A stretch of DNA of 64,000 nt from Rhodospirillaceae bacterium (GCA_029245025.1 JAQWQC010000006.1:496001-560000), one strand, 5' to 3'. Counted from the first letter of the stretch, positions 46,532 to 60,379 are shown. A program made the numbers and translations. The notes: generated by a model not told the origin, from the letters alone.

Positions 46532-46958
46532 CTCCGAGCGCGTAAAATTCTGTCATCTTTGATAGTCTTTAGCGCACCAGCTGCAGAAGCTTTTTAGTTC
46601 CAGTTTTGTCCCATTGTGTGCAGAAGGTTTTATGGGATAGGGCTCGTGATATTCTGTTTCCCATGTGATTGATCATTACCTAGCTCAAAGTTTTTGGGCG
46701 ATATGACCGTCCTATGGTTGCGTAAATCACGAATTAGAATCGTGACTCGGACAAGTGGTTTTCGGAACAAAGTGTCAAGCGATCTTTCGCCTTGTCTTTC
46801 GGTTCTCGAGGGCTAATGTTCAGTAAGTCGTGACTAGCCGAGTCTAATGCTCTCACTTAAAGAAGAGCGCGGGGATCGCGACAGAGGACAGACGTGCAAC
46901 CACCCAGAGTCGATCGCGTTAGCTGAACATTATTGCCTGGCATTTTTCAGCATTAGTG
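46532..46958. other. rpsT-dnaA intergenic region with a widely spaced inverted repeat
   Basis: 427 bases without a gene. TAATGTTCAG (46814-46823) and its exact complement CTGAACATTA (46923-46932) are 99 bases apart, the second copy 27 bases before the dnaA ATG. They could be paired operator sites. I see no TTATCCACA-type DnaA box and no AT-rich unwinding block, so it does not look like the origin. Confidence 0.5.
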
Positions 46959-48398
46959 ATGGTACGTGGGGAAGACGACAAGGACGCTAAGGTGAAACGA
47001 GGGGAAGTGGGATCGTTAGGTCACGCGGAGTGGTGCCGCGTCAAACTCAGACTGAAACATGAACTCGGAGAATCAGCTTACAAAAGCTGGGTCAATCCAA
47101 TTGAGTTCAGTGGGGTTAATGACGGTGCGGTTAACTTAAAAGTTTCAACACGTTTTATGCGGGATTGGGTGCTAACCCATTACGCAGATCGTATTCGTGC
47201 TTTGTGGGCTGGCGAAAACCCAGATGTCCGTCGTGTCCTAGTTGATGTCGACGCGCTGAGCGAGGCCAATGCCGCTGACTCTGATGCAGAGACCCAGCCT
47301 TCTCAGGCTGCTCCTAAGCCTCATGTCTTAGAAGCGAATACGACAGCATCTGGGGGCGATGTCTTTGCCGATTCTCTGTCAGCTCCTCTCGATGCCCGCT
47401 ACACCTTCGACAACTTTGTCGTCGGCAAGCCGAATGAGTTTGCCTATGCGGCCGCTCAGCGTGTCGCCGATTCCGACCACGTCAGTTTCAACCCGCTCTT
47501 CCTTTACGGTGGCGTCGGGTTGGGTAAGACCCATCTTATGCATGCCATCGCCTGGCAAATTCGATTGCGTTCCCCGCAGCGACGTGTCGTGTATCTCTCG
47601 GCAGAGAAATTCATGTACAGTTTTGTAAGAGCGCTGCGTAATCATGACACGGTGTCCTTCAAAGAGCAGTTCCGCTCCGCCGACGTTTTGATGATCGACG
47701 ACGTACAATTCATTTCCGGAAAAGACTCAACACAAGAAGAATTCTTCCACACGTTTAATGCCTTGGTTGACCAGGGGCGGCAGATTGTCCTGTCTGCTGA
47801 TAAATCACCGTCCGATCTTGAAGAGATTGGGGATCGATTGCGTTCACGGTTGTCATCTGGCCTAGTGGCAGACCTCCACCCTACTACCTTTGAGTTACGT
47901 CTCGGAATTCTGGACGCCAAAGCCGAGCAGCTTGGTGTCACCGTGCCGCAGAAAGTGAAGGAATTCCTAGCCCATCGCATCACCTCAAATGTCCGGGAAC
48001 TTGAGGGCGCGCTGACTCGTCTTAGCGCCAACGTGCAGTTGGTTGGGGGTGATATCTCACTCGAGCTGGCTCATACCCTTCTCCATGACCTCCTCCGCGC
48101 CCATGATCGCCGTGTAACGATGGATGAAATCCAGAAGCGGGTTGCTGAACACTTCCAAATCAGGTTGTCCGACATGAGTTCGGCCCGGCGGTCCCGGACC
48201 GTGGCACGCCCTCGCCAGATTGCCATGTATCTATCGAAACAGCTGACCTCCCGGTCCTTGCCCGAGATCGGCCGTGCCTTTGGGGGGCGGGATCACACCA
48301 CCGTCATTCATGCGGTCCGGAAGGTCGAGGAATTGATGGCAGGTGATGTCGCCTTCGCCGAGGATGTTGATCTCCTCACCAGGATGCTGGAAAGTTAA
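46959..48398 (+). CDS. dnaA: Chromosomal replication initiator DnaA
   Basis: 479 residues. Domain I WCRVKLRLKHELGESAYKSW, a variable linker II (about 95-145), and the AAA+ domain III with Walker A GGVGLGKTHLMHAIA, Walker B VLMIDDVQFI and arginine-finger region SRLSSGLVADL. Domain IV carries the DNA-binding signature GGRDHTTVIHAV. ATG 46959 is used; a GTG directly before it is the alternative. A terminator follows at 48446. It starts the dnaA-dnaN-recF-gyrB block. Confidence 0.98.
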   Translation: MVRGEDDKDAKVKRGEVGSLGHAEWCRVKLRLKHELGESAYKSWVNPIEFSGVNDGAVNLKVSTRFMRDWVLTHYADRIRALWAGENPDVRRVLVDVDALSEANAADSDAETQPSQAAPKPHVLEANTTASGGDVFADSLSAPLDARYTFDNFVVGKPNEFAYAAAQRVADSDHVSFNPLFLYGGVGLGKTHLMHAIAWQIRLRSPQRRVVYLSAEKFMYSFVRALRNHDTVSFKEQFRSADVLMIDDVQFISGKDSTQEEFFHTFNALVDQGRQIVLSADKSPSDLEEIGDRLRSRLSSGLVADLHPTTFELRLGILDAKAEQLGVTVPQKVKEFLAHRITSNVRELEGALTRLSANVQLVGGDISLELAHTLLHDLLRAHDRRVTMDEIQKRVAEHFQIRLSDMSSARRSRTVARPRQIAMYLSKQLTSRSLPEIGRAFGGRDHTTVIHAVRKVEELMAGDVAFAEDVDLLTRMLES

Positions 48399-48445
48399 AA
48401 CGGCCTCAATCCTCGACAATACGGTGGCGTCAGAAGCCACTGTGA

Positions 48446-48466
48446 GGGCCTCTGAGAGGCCCTTTT
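48446..48466 (+). terminator. Intrinsic terminator of dnaA
   Basis: GGGCCTC (48446-48452), loop TGA, GAGGCCC (48456-48462), then TTTT. It is 47 bases after the dnaA stop. The rest of the 298-base gap to dnaN (48467-48696) shows no gene; dnaN must then have its own promoter there. Confidence 0.75.
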
Positions 48467-48696
48467 CGCTACCCTCAGGTTATCCCTGTGATATACTTGT
48501 CTTTCCTTTCGTGCGCTGGTCGACTCCTCGCCCATCGCGCCCCCCCTCCAGTTGATTGACAGGGGCTCTCAAAGGGTTGCTTTTCCGCCATTTTCTATGG
48601 GGCGGACCGCCGGTCCGAGGGGGAGGGACTCGCCGAGACCCACAGCGCGTTTCTGCGTTACGGTCTTTTGTTAAACGCTTATGAATACGGCTGCTT

Positions 48697-49808
48697 ATGA
48701 AACTCGTTATTGAAAGGTCCGCGCTCCTAAAGTCTCTGGGTCACGTCCAGAGTGTTGTTGAGCGCCGCACCACCATTCCCATTCTATCCAATGTCCGTCT
48801 CGATGCTGCTAACGGCAGTCTCAGCCTGAACGCGACGGATATGGATCTCGAGATCGTCGAGTCCACTGCGGCTGAAGTCGGGCAGAAAGGCGAGATCACG
48901 GCTCCCGCCCATACCTTGTACGACATTGTCCGCAAGTTACCCGATGGGGCGCAGGTTGAACTGGCGTTCGGCGGCGAAGGTCAGCTGACCCTGACATCGG
49001 GGCGCTCCCGATTCCAATTGGCCTGTCTCCCAGTCGATGATTTTCCCGCCCTGGCCTCTGGCGATTTCTCTCACACCTTTAGTTTGTCAGCGACGGACCT
49101 ACGGTCATTGATCGATCGGACACGGTTCGCCATCTCAACCGAAGAAACCCGTTACTACCTGAACGGCATCTATCTCCACGGCACCGATAGTGACGGTGTT
49201 GATGTATTGCGGACTGTCGCGACCGACGGTCACCGCCTCGCCCGTGTTGAGTTGCCGCTCCCGGATGGCGCCGCAGGTATGCCAGGCACTATTGTGCCGC
49301 GCAAAGCTGTGTCTGAAGTGCGCAAGCTCATTGAAGAGGCTGAAGGCGATGTCATGGTATCTGTGTCTGATGCCAAGATTCGCTTTTCTATCGGCGATAC
49401 GGTGCTCACATCGAAACTTATCGATGGCACGTTCCCCGATTACGAACGGGTGATCCCCACTGGCAACGACAAGGTCATGGAGATGGATTGCAAAACTCTG
49501 TCCAAGGCTGTTGATCGTGTGTCCGCCATCAGTTCTGAGAAGTCGCGGTCGATCAAACTCAACATGGAAAAGGGGCTAGTGACGTTGTCTGCGTCCAGTC
49601 CGGAGAACGGCAGCGCCGTCGAAGAGGTTGAAGCCTCCTATGACGCAGGCCAGCTGGAGATCGGCTTTAACTCCCGTTACCTACTTGACATAATGCAGCA
49701 AATCGAAGGGGACGCAGCCCGCTTTACCATGGCCGATTCGGCGTCGCCGACAGTGATACGCGACGTTTCAGACGGCTCTGCTGTCTATGTGCTCATGCCG
49801 ATGCGGGT

Positions 49809-49812
<4 letters not shown>
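48697..49812 (+). CDS. dnaN: DNA polymerase III beta subunit (sliding clamp)
   Basis: 371 residues, the usual clamp length, forming three repeated domains. MKLVIERSALLKSLGHVQSVVERRTTIPIL is the start region (first 20 residues to about Leu15 shown by family), ATDGHRLARVELPLP is the domain II motif, and VYVLMPMRV is the conserved C-terminus. It overlaps recF: the recF GTG at 49809 lies inside the dnaN stop. Confidence 0.97.
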
Positions 49813-53506
<3,694 letters not shown>

Positions 53507-53819
53507 AGGCAGGCCTACGATTTGCGGCAGGGCGCTTTAGCTATAAACAACACTGTCCTGACCATAAGGTGTATGAATATCGATGGGGCCTAAGCGCCCA
53601 TAACTACTATAATTTTTAGATCAGTGTGGCGCTTTCGCAACAAATTGTCCGGTATGCGGTGACTGTACAATACGTTAAGGTTACCACTTGCCATTAGGTC
53701 AGTATTGTTCTTTTTGTAAAAAAATAACCGACTTTTGAGGTGTTTGGAAATTTTCCAAGCTGCGAACACTGAAATATCTTGGCAACAAAGATTTGCCTTT
53801 CGGAAGGGGAGACGACTCT
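53507..53819. other. gyrB to TonB-receptor intergenic region
   Basis: 313 bases, AT-rich towards the receptor gene, with no gene seen. The palindrome at 53744-53758 and the AT-rich run at 53708-53730 suggest the control region of the receptor gene. I see no convincing terminator for gyrB. Confidence 0.4.
53744..53758. promoter_or_regulatory. Palindrome TTGGAAA-T-TTTCCAA, candidate operator
   Basis: A perfect inverted repeat with 7-base arms and one central base, 61 bases before the TonB-receptor ATG. Short palindromes in this position often bind a regulator of uptake. It does not match the Fur box that I know. Function is inference. Confidence 0.45.
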
Positions 53820-56261
53820 ATGACACGTCGATTGACACCACTCAAAGCTGCTCTTTATGGCGGGGTAGCTGTGTTCTCAGCGTCACTTGCGGCTGAGGCC
53901 ATCGCGCAAAGCCTGGCCATTGAGGAAATTACAGTTACTTCTCGTAAGCGCGAAGAAAGCCTGCTTGAAATTCCAGTGTCGGTGAGCGCTTTCTCCCAGG
54001 CCGACTTGGATGCGCTGGGGGCGAGAGATCTTGAGGCGCTTTCAAAAGTTACGCCAGGCTTCGTTCTTGATAACGTTGGTCCCGGTGGGTCAGGCGGTCG
54101 TCAAAACCCATCCATCCGTTTCCGCGGTCTCGCCGTGCAGCAGCCTAGCCCAGCCTCCCGCGCTGGTGCGGTGTTCTGGGATGGCGGCTATATCTCTGAC
54201 GGTGCTGGCATTATGCCACTCGTAGACCTAGAACGTGTCGAGATTATTAAAGGTCCGCAGAACGCTTTCTTCGGCCGCAACACGTTTGCCGGAGCTGTGA
54301 ACTATATTCCTGCAGAACCTGGCGATGAGTTATCAGGCAAGGGTTCAGTCTCTTTTTCGCCATCACAAGAGAGTAGCTACAATGTCACAGCCGCCGTCGG
54401 CGGTCCGATCACTGATGATTTCGGTCTGCGCCTAGCCGCGACCCATGATCGCAAAGGGGCTGACTTTAATTACGATAACGGAGATCCGGCTGGTGAAGAA
54501 AACACAACTGCGATTTCGGCTGTTTCCACGTTCCAGGCTTCGGAAAACTTTAGACTTAAAGCCTCTGGTTTTTATGTCCGTTCCGATGATACGCGTGCAC
54601 AGCAGTCTCAACATGCAAACACCCTGGCTGGAACATGTAATCTGACGTACTCCGGGGAAATTCGTAATGTGGGTGATGGGTCCAGTGGCGGGACGTTCAG
54701 CACGGATTTGTCCAACTCTATCCGCAACACGTTCTGTGGCGACGTCCCCGACTGGGACTTAGTTGAGCCAAACCTAACGTCTGTTGGTGTTTTAACCCCG
54801 ACCACACGGCTCTTCCTGTTTTCAAATCCTTTGTCCTTCTTCCAGACGCTTCCTCCCGAGTTGGAGGGCAAAGGTGTTCCAAACGCACCTGATGGGCTGG
54901 GCACAGAATATAAGCTATGGCGCATCGATCTGAAGGGTGACTATGACCTAGACAACGGTGGAACGATCAGCACTCAATTCGCTCGCGGTGAATCCACGCA
55001 CTTTGTCATGTGGGACAATAACTTCGGCACACCATCCCCCATCTTTGGCGGAGGACCGTGGCTCGCAGCTATCGCAACAGCTGTCACGGATACTTATGCA
55101 GAGGCACGCTACACTTCTAGCGGAGAAGACCGCCTTCGCTACATGCTCGGTGTTAGTTATTACAAGCAGACCAATGACCAGTCCGCCTACGCCGCGTTCG
55201 GACCGACCTACAATATCCAACTCAATGACGGGGATAACATAGGTATCTTCGGCTCGATCGATTACGACGTGTCAGAAGCATTTACCATATCTCTAGAAGG
55301 CCGTTGGAATGAGGATTCGCAAACCACAGAATATGACGGCGTTTCTATTTTGAACGGTATTGATCCCGATCCGACGGTCAATGCAGAGCAAAAATACGAT
55401 GCTTTCATGCCACGTGTGATTTTGTCCTATCAGCCAACGGACGATGCTAACTTCTATGCCAGCTGGTCTAAGAGCTACCTGCAAGGGATTGCTTCCAACG
55501 CCACTGACTATGAGGAAGCGACTAACGTGCCTCTAACGGCTGCTCTCGGTGACTTTACACCTCGGCAATCTCTGTCTGCTTTTGAAGTTGGCGTAAAACA
55601 GCGCGCGGCCGATTGGCTAAACTACTCTCTCGCGCTCTATCACATGGACTGGAAGAACCAAACCTTCTTCGAGCTTAGTCCGGCGCCATTCTTCACGGCG
55701 GCTAACCTCTCCGGTGATTCACGCATTAAGGGTGTGGACGTTGAAGTTGATATTACGCCTAATAACTGGTTCAGGCTCACGGGCGGTTTATCTTACAACG
55801 ACGTGGAGTTCTTGGACTTTGCTGGTGCCGGTTCCGTTGCCACGGCGGTGCTCACAGATCCGGGTGTGCTGTCACTCGGTCAGCAAATCTCTGCGGTCGG
55901 TAATCGCCCCCGTTATACGCCGAATTGGACGGGAAGTATTTCAACCACCTTCCAGATCGCTGAATTGGCTGGCATGGAGAATGACCTATGGCTGCGCGTT
56001 GACGGTATCTACCAAGGCAACTTCTTTGTTGATAACTTCGAGTACAATAAGGTTGCCAGCTACTGGAAATTTAACGCGCGGATCCATGCAGATATTAACG
56101 ACAACTTCGCCGTTGAGCTCTACGGATCAAATCTGACCAATGACTTGAGCCACAACACGGCGGTAGGTACGACAAGTATCTTTGGTTCATTGAACCGCAA
56201 GAACTTTGCAACCCTGCCCCGTAAGAGAGAATTTGGTCTCAAGCTGCTGACCAACTTCTAG
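53820..56261 (+). CDS. TonB-dependent receptor
   Basis: 813-residue outer-membrane receptor. Signal peptide MTRRLTPLKAALYGGVAVFS to about residue 37. The plug domain begins IEEITVTSRKREESLLEIPV and has IKGPQNAFFGRNTFAGAVN. The beta-barrel ends in KREFGLKLLTNF with the final Phe needed for insertion. It resembles the receptors common in marine Alphaproteobacteria and sphingomonads; no TonB or periplasmic partner is adjacent, so the ligand is unknown. ATG 53820 has AAGGGGAGACG upstream; the frame from 53793 is rejected. A terminator follows. Confidence 0.93.
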   Translation: MTRRLTPLKAALYGGVAVFSASLAAEAIAQSLAIEEITVTSRKREESLLEIPVSVSAFSQADLDALGARDLEALSKVTPGFVLDNVGPGGSGGRQNPSIRFRGLAVQQPSPASRAGAVFWDGGYISDGAGIMPLVDLERVEIIKGPQNAFFGRNTFAGAVNYIPAEPGDELSGKGSVSFSPSQESSYNVTAAVGGPITDDFGLRLAATHDRKGADFNYDNGDPAGEENTTAISAVSTFQASENFRLKASGFYVRSDDTRAQQSQHANTLAGTCNLTYSGEIRNVGDGSSGGTFSTDLSNSIRNTFCGDVPDWDLVEPNLTSVGVLTPTTRLFLFSNPLSFFQTLPPELEGKGVPNAPDGLGTEYKLWRIDLKGDYDLDNGGTISTQFARGESTHFVMWDNNFGTPSPIFGGGPWLAAIATAVTDTYAEARYTSSGEDRLRYMLGVSYYKQTNDQSAYAAFGPTYNIQLNDGDNIGIFGSIDYDVSEAFTISLEGRWNEDSQTTEYDGVSILNGIDPDPTVNAEQKYDAFMPRVILSYQPTDDANFYASWSKSYLQGIASNATDYEEATNVPLTAALGDFTPRQSLSAFEVGVKQRAADWLNYSLALYHMDWKNQTFFELSPAPFFTAANLSGDSRIKGVDVEVDITPNNWFRLTGGLSYNDVEFLDFAGAGSVATAVLTDPGVLSLGQQISAVGNRPRYTPNWTGSISTTFQIAELAGMENDLWLRVDGIYQGNFFVDNFEYNKVASYWKFNARIHADINDNFAVELYGSNLTNDLSHNTAVGTTSIFGSLNRKNFATLPRKREFGLKLLTNF

Positions 56262-56287
56262 AAACTCTTACGACGCGAACAAAATTT

Positions 56288-56324
56288 AACCGGCTGCATC
56301 TTCGGGTGCAGCCGGTTTTCTTTT
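56288..56324 (+). terminator. Strong intrinsic terminator with UUCG tetraloop
   Basis: AACCGGCTGCATC (56288-56300), loop TTCG, GGTGCAGCCGGTT (56305-56317), then TTCTTTT. The 13-bp stem (one G-T pair) closed by a C(UUCG)G loop lies 26 bases after the receptor stop. Confidence 0.93.
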
Positions 56325-56481
56325 GGGACCAGGCCGGTACCCAGACCGTTTAACGTATACTAGTTTGAAAGTTTGCCAGACTACTGACCGCGCAAGAGAA
56401 AGCCTCACAAACCCGTTCGTACACGGGCTAGTTCCCCCCAAATCGCAATAGTATTTTTGTATGTGGTTGGGGATTGAAGGT

Positions 56482-56745
56482 TTAGGGGTCGTTGAACGCC
56501 GCTTGTACTCTGTTATCGCCGTCTTTCAGCCCATCGGCCTTATCCAATTGGTCTTCCCAGGTGTCTGCGTATTCTGCAAGGGCGAGAGCGAGGATGTCTT
56601 CCACCGGTTTCTCTATATGTTTGGCGAGGGCCTTGAGACGGCTCTCTTGCTATTCTGATATGGTCCCCGAAACAGACGTGGAGTCTACTGGTTGCTCCTC
56701 ATAACGAGGCCGGGTTTTCGTCGACGCTATCGCGTTAATGTCTAA
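56482..56745 (-). pseudogene. Remnant of a ribbon-helix-helix antitoxin-like gene
   Basis: A minus-strand frame from 56745 reads INAIASTKTRPRYEEQ then SVSGTISE, hits TAG at 56650-56652, and continues in the same frame QESRLKALAKHIEKP, VEDILALALAEYADTWEDQ, DGDNRVQAAFNDP to TAA at 56482-56484. The TISExxESRLKALA pattern followed by a second helix and EYADTWED resembles CopG-type antitoxins. No ATG precedes it and one nonsense codon splits it. No toxin gene is adjacent. The rest of 56325-56807 shows nothing else. Confidence 0.45.
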
Positions 56746-56807
56746 CTAACCCTAGTTATGTAACACTTTCATAACACCGAGCCAAAAACACATGGTCGGC
56801 GAGGAAT

Positions 56808-58712
56808 ATGGCACCGTCAAAACAACCGAAAAACGCTAACAAAGATCAAAAGCCAGCACCTGATGAGCCCCGGCGTGGCTGGTGGTTCTGGCTGTCCAAT
56901 GGGGTGTCTGCTCTCATTTGGGTGATCCTGTTGACCGCTGGTGTGCTCGGGTACTTTGCCCTCGGTCTGCCAAATGTTGATGACGTCGTGGCATCGACGC
57001 GCCGCCAGCCCATTGTTGTCGTCCGCGATGCAGCGGGGGACGACATTGCACGCGTGGGGGCGCTCTACGGCGATGCCGTGTCCATTGATGATATGCCGCC
57101 TGCCTTGCTAGCTGCCGTTCTAGCCATCGAGGACCGGCGTTTCTACACCCACTTCGGTCTCGATCCGCGGGGCTTTGCCCGCGCCATGCTGGCTAATATT
57201 CGTGCTGGGTCCGTCGTTCAGGGTGGCAGCACGATCACTCAACAGGTTGCCAAGAATCTCTTTTTGACCCGAGAACGGACCATTGCCCGCAAAATTCGCG
57301 AGGCCCTTCTCGCTTTGTGGTTAGAACAAAAGTTCACTAAGGATCAGATCCTGACTCTCTACCTCAACCGGGTGTATCTCGGTGCGGGGACATACGGGGT
57401 CGAAGCGGCATCACGGACATATTTCGACAAGCCCGCGCGGAACCTGACGGTTTATCAGTCCGCCATGATCGCTGGTCTGATGAAGGCGCCGTCCCGCTAC
57501 AACCCAAAGACCGATATTGATGCCGCGAGATCTCGCACGGCGGTTGTTATCGGCGCCATGGTCGATGCCGGGTATCTCACCTCGACCCAAGCCGACACCG
57601 CGAAACGCGGCGGTCAGGTCAACGTAAATAAAGGACCATCCGGTCGGGGTCGATATTTCGCTGACTGGGTTCTGGCCAATATCGATGAACTGGTCGGCCC
57701 AATTGAAGCCGACCTTATTGTTCACACGACATTAGACCCCTCAGTGCAAACTGCGGCCGAGCGCAGTCTTGTCTCTGCCCTAAGAGACTCTGCAAAAACA
57801 CGCGAGTCTAGTCAGGGTGCAGTTATTGTTTTGTCTCCTCAAGGCGCGGTTCGCGCAATGATCGGTGGCCGTGATTATCAGTCCAGTCAGTTTAACCGGG
57901 CTGTCCAGGCCCAGCGTCAGCCTGGCTCAGCGTTTAAACCCTTTGTCTTTTTGTCTGGTCTCGAAGCCGGGTTAACTCCGACGGATATTCTCGAGGATAC
58001 ACCAATCAATATCGACGGGTGGCGACCGCAAAACTTCTCTGGCACCTATGAAGGACCCATCGCCGTCGAAGATGCTCTTGCCCGATCGATCAATACGGTA
58101 GCCGTGCGTGTGGCGCGTAAGGCGGGACCAGCTGCAATTATCGAAACCGCGCGGCGGGCTGGTATTTCAACAGCATTGACCAATGACCTAGGCCTTGCGC
58201 TTGGAACCTCTGAGGTCAGCCTGATCGAATTGACAGCAGCCTACGCTCCGTTTGCCAATGGTGGCGTCGCCATCGTGCCTTACGGTATTCTTGATGTAGT
58301 GACCACAGACGGTCGGATGTTGTATCGGCGTCAAGGCGGCGGCCTCGGCCGGGCCGCGGAGCCCGAACATATCGATATGATGAACCGCATGCTTGCCAAG
58401 ACGATGACGGACGGCACGGGTAAAACAGCTCAGATAGACCGCCCCTCGGCCGGAAAAACGGGCACCAGCCAAGACTTCAGAGATGCTTGGTTTGTTGGTT
58501 ACACCTCTGATCTCGTCGCCGGGGTGTGGATTGGCAATGACGATGGTGGCGGCATGAAGGGGGTGACCGGTGGAGGATTGCCGGCACAAGTCTGGCGCGA
58601 CGTCATGCTTACAGCCCACCGCGGGACACCTGCCAAAGCTTTGGCAGGCTGGACGCCGCCAGAGCCGGTGGACCCCCTTACGCGCTTGTGGCGTCGTTTA
58701 ACGGGCGGATAG
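56808..58712 (+). CDS. Class A penicillin-binding protein (PBP1A family)
   Basis: 634 residues, on the short side for class A. A cytoplasmic Lys/Pro-rich tail is followed by one membrane helix (ALIWVILLTAGVLGYFALGL). The GT51 transglycosylase domain has EDRRFYTHFGLD, GGSTITQQVAKNLFL and NRVYLGAGTYGVEAAS. The transpeptidase domain has SxxK in QPGSAFKPFVF, SxN in ARSINTVAV and KTG in AGKTGTSQDFRDAW. It polymerises and cross-links peptidoglycan in the periplasm. Its last 35 bases overlap the convergent Bcr/CflA gene. Confidence 0.94.
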   Translation: MAPSKQPKNANKDQKPAPDEPRRGWWFWLSNGVSALIWVILLTAGVLGYFALGLPNVDDVVASTRRQPIVVVRDAAGDDIARVGALYGDAVSIDDMPPALLAAVLAIEDRRFYTHFGLDPRGFARAMLANIRAGSVVQGGSTITQQVAKNLFLTRERTIARKIREALLALWLEQKFTKDQILTLYLNRVYLGAGTYGVEAASRTYFDKPARNLTVYQSAMIAGLMKAPSRYNPKTDIDAARSRTAVVIGAMVDAGYLTSTQADTAKRGGQVNVNKGPSGRGRYFADWVLANIDELVGPIEADLIVHTTLDPSVQTAAERSLVSALRDSAKTRESSQGAVIVLSPQGAVRAMIGGRDYQSSQFNRAVQAQRQPGSAFKPFVFLSGLEAGLTPTDILEDTPINIDGWRPQNFSGTYEGPIAVEDALARSINTVAVRVARKAGPAAIIETARRAGISTALTNDLGLALGTSEVSLIELTAAYAPFANGGVAIVPYGILDVVTTDGRMLYRRQGGGLGRAAEPEHIDMMNRMLAKTMTDGTGKTAQIDRPSAGKTGTSQDFRDAWFVGYTSDLVAGVWIGNDDGGGMKGVTGGGLPAQVWRDVMLTAHRGTPAKALAGWTPPEPVDPLTRLWRRLTGG

Positions 58713-59901
58713 ACCCACGCCAGCGGGCATGTCCGTAGACCATGGCCGCGCAAACCCAACTTGCGAATATGACCGCGAACAGAGGCAACGTTGTCCCATT
58801 GTGCAAATAACCAGCGATGAAGCCAATGGTCGCCCCACCACTCATTTGCAGGAAGCTGATTGCCGAGGATGCTGTCCCCGCAATCTCGGGGAACGGCATT
58901 AGCGCGCCAGCCGTCGCAGCTGGCAAAACAAATCCGCAGGCAAAGAACACCCCAATGACTGGCACAACAACGGCGGTGATCGTCTGAGTCTCGTTGATGC
59001 TCAGTGCTAAACCGAAAATGCCTACGGTCAAGCCAAGACCAACACCGATGCCGATCATATTGACGACACCAACCCGTCGCACGACCTTGCCTGCAAGAAG
59101 ACCACCGCTGGCGTATCCAATTGCAACAAAGAAAAACAAATACCCAAACTTATCCGGTGCAACGCCTAAGACGTCGATGAAAACAAAGGCGCCAATAGAA
59201 ATAAAACTGAACAACGCGCCATAAGAAAACATGAGCGTTAAAGAGAAGGCCAGAAACTGGGTGTGCTCCAGGATGAGTCGAAAATTCTGAGCCATCTGGC
59301 GGATCTGTGTTGCTGTTCGGTTGCGATGTTTGTTGGTTTCTTGAAGTAAAATAAAGATGGCCCAGATAAAGAGAATGCCGAGCAGAGTTAAAGCGACAAA
59401 ATGACTGCGCCAGCCAAACAAGACATGCAGCCACCCCCCAATCATCGGCGCCACCGCTGGGGCTAGTGCCATGGCCGATGCGATGTAAGACAGGAAGCGG
59501 GCGGCTTCTTCTTTTTCATACACGTCACGGACCACGGCCCGAACCAGTACCGGTCCAGCACAACCGCCAATTGCTTGCACGAACCGCCAGACAATGAGTT
59601 CTTCTATTGTTGCCGCAACCATGCAGCCGAGACTTCCAATAACGAACACCGTCAGTCCGCCGATGAGAATGGGGCGTCGGCCATACCGATCTGACAATGG
59701 GCCGTAAATGACTGTTGCGCAGGCAAAGCCGGCGATGAAAACACTCATCGTCGCTTGAACGCGAGAAACCGTTGTCGACAAGATTTCAGTAAGTGAGGGC
59801 AAGGACGGGAGATAGAGATCTGTTGAAAGCGGCCCCAAGGCAACCATAAGAGTCAAAAGCAGACTTACTTTTATATTCTTAGGATTACGTTTTACCGTCA
59901 T
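58678..59901 (-). CDS. Bcr/CflA-family MFS drug exporter
   Basis: 407 residues with twelve helices. LTLMVALGPLSTDLYLPSLP is the Bcr/CflA N-terminal helix, YGPLSDRYGRRPILIGG the A-motif loop and ACATVIYGPLSDR its neighbour. The C-terminal half includes GTASSAISFLQMSGGATIGF. Likely proton-driven efflux. ATG 59901 matches the family start; the frame to 59952 is not used. The 3' end is antisense to the end of the PBP gene by 35 bases. Confidence 0.92.
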   Translation of the reverse strand: MTVKRNPKNIKVSLLLTLMVALGPLSTDLYLPSLPSLTEILSTTVSRVQATMSVFIAGFACATVIYGPLSDRYGRRPILIGGLTVFVIGSLGCMVAATIEELIVWRFVQAIGGCAGPVLVRAVVRDVYEKEEAARFLSYIASAMALAPAVAPMIGGWLHVLFGWRSHFVALTLLGILFIWAIFILLQETNKHRNRTATQIRQMAQNFRLILEHTQFLAFSLTLMFSYGALFSFISIGAFVFIDVLGVAPDKFGYLFFFVAIGYASGGLLAGKVVRRVGVVNMIGIGVGLGLTVGIFGLALSINETQTITAVVVPVIGVFFACGFVLPAATAGALMPFPEIAGTASSAISFLQMSGGATIGFIAGYLHNGTTLPLFAVIFASWVCAAMVYGHARWRGSIRPLNDATSA

Positions 59902-60379
59902 TCTTAGCTTCCAAGCGTCAGATATAAACCGAATACAAGTTAATACCTGCACGGGATCACTCTCAGGGAGAGACCCTATGCAAATCGCCTGGAACCCAAA
60001 AGAAAAAAGAACCGGCTAAAAAGCCAATAGGCTCGGGATCGTTTCGCTCCGATTCAAACTTTATGCATAAGTGACTCCAGAGCAGCCACTTGCGTAATTT
60101 TCTGAACGGTATCTACCAAAAAAAGCAACTTAATAAAATTTGAGCGAACCCAGAATTACCCTACTTATACGACATCAATAGAGGCGCCGGGAATACAGGG
60201 GGCGCTTCTGTGAATCTGAGTTAGGACTTCGTTAACTCTGACCCCTATAGAATCAGATTCTGAGTACGAGAATAAACAGCGCTCGACCCAGGCCAAAGAT
60301 CACAAAGACAACGCACACAAAAATAGGCTGCATGTCGGCCAGCATTTCGCGCGACATGTGACAGTGAAGGAGTTACCCC
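59902..60379. other. Bcr/CflA to SleB divergent intergenic region
   Basis: 478 bases, AT-rich, divergent promoters expected. The only coding-like item is a minus-strand frame at 60253-60357 for 34 residues with one hydrophobic helix (MSREMLADMQPIFVCVVFVI), without a ribosome site. No tRNA, repeat array or recognised motif otherwise. Confidence 0.3.

Noticed and set aside
46532-48696. Replication origin around dnaA
   Set aside because: No cluster of TTATCCACA-like boxes or AT-rich unwinding element is visible on either side of dnaA; in Alphaproteobacteria the origin is often at another locus.
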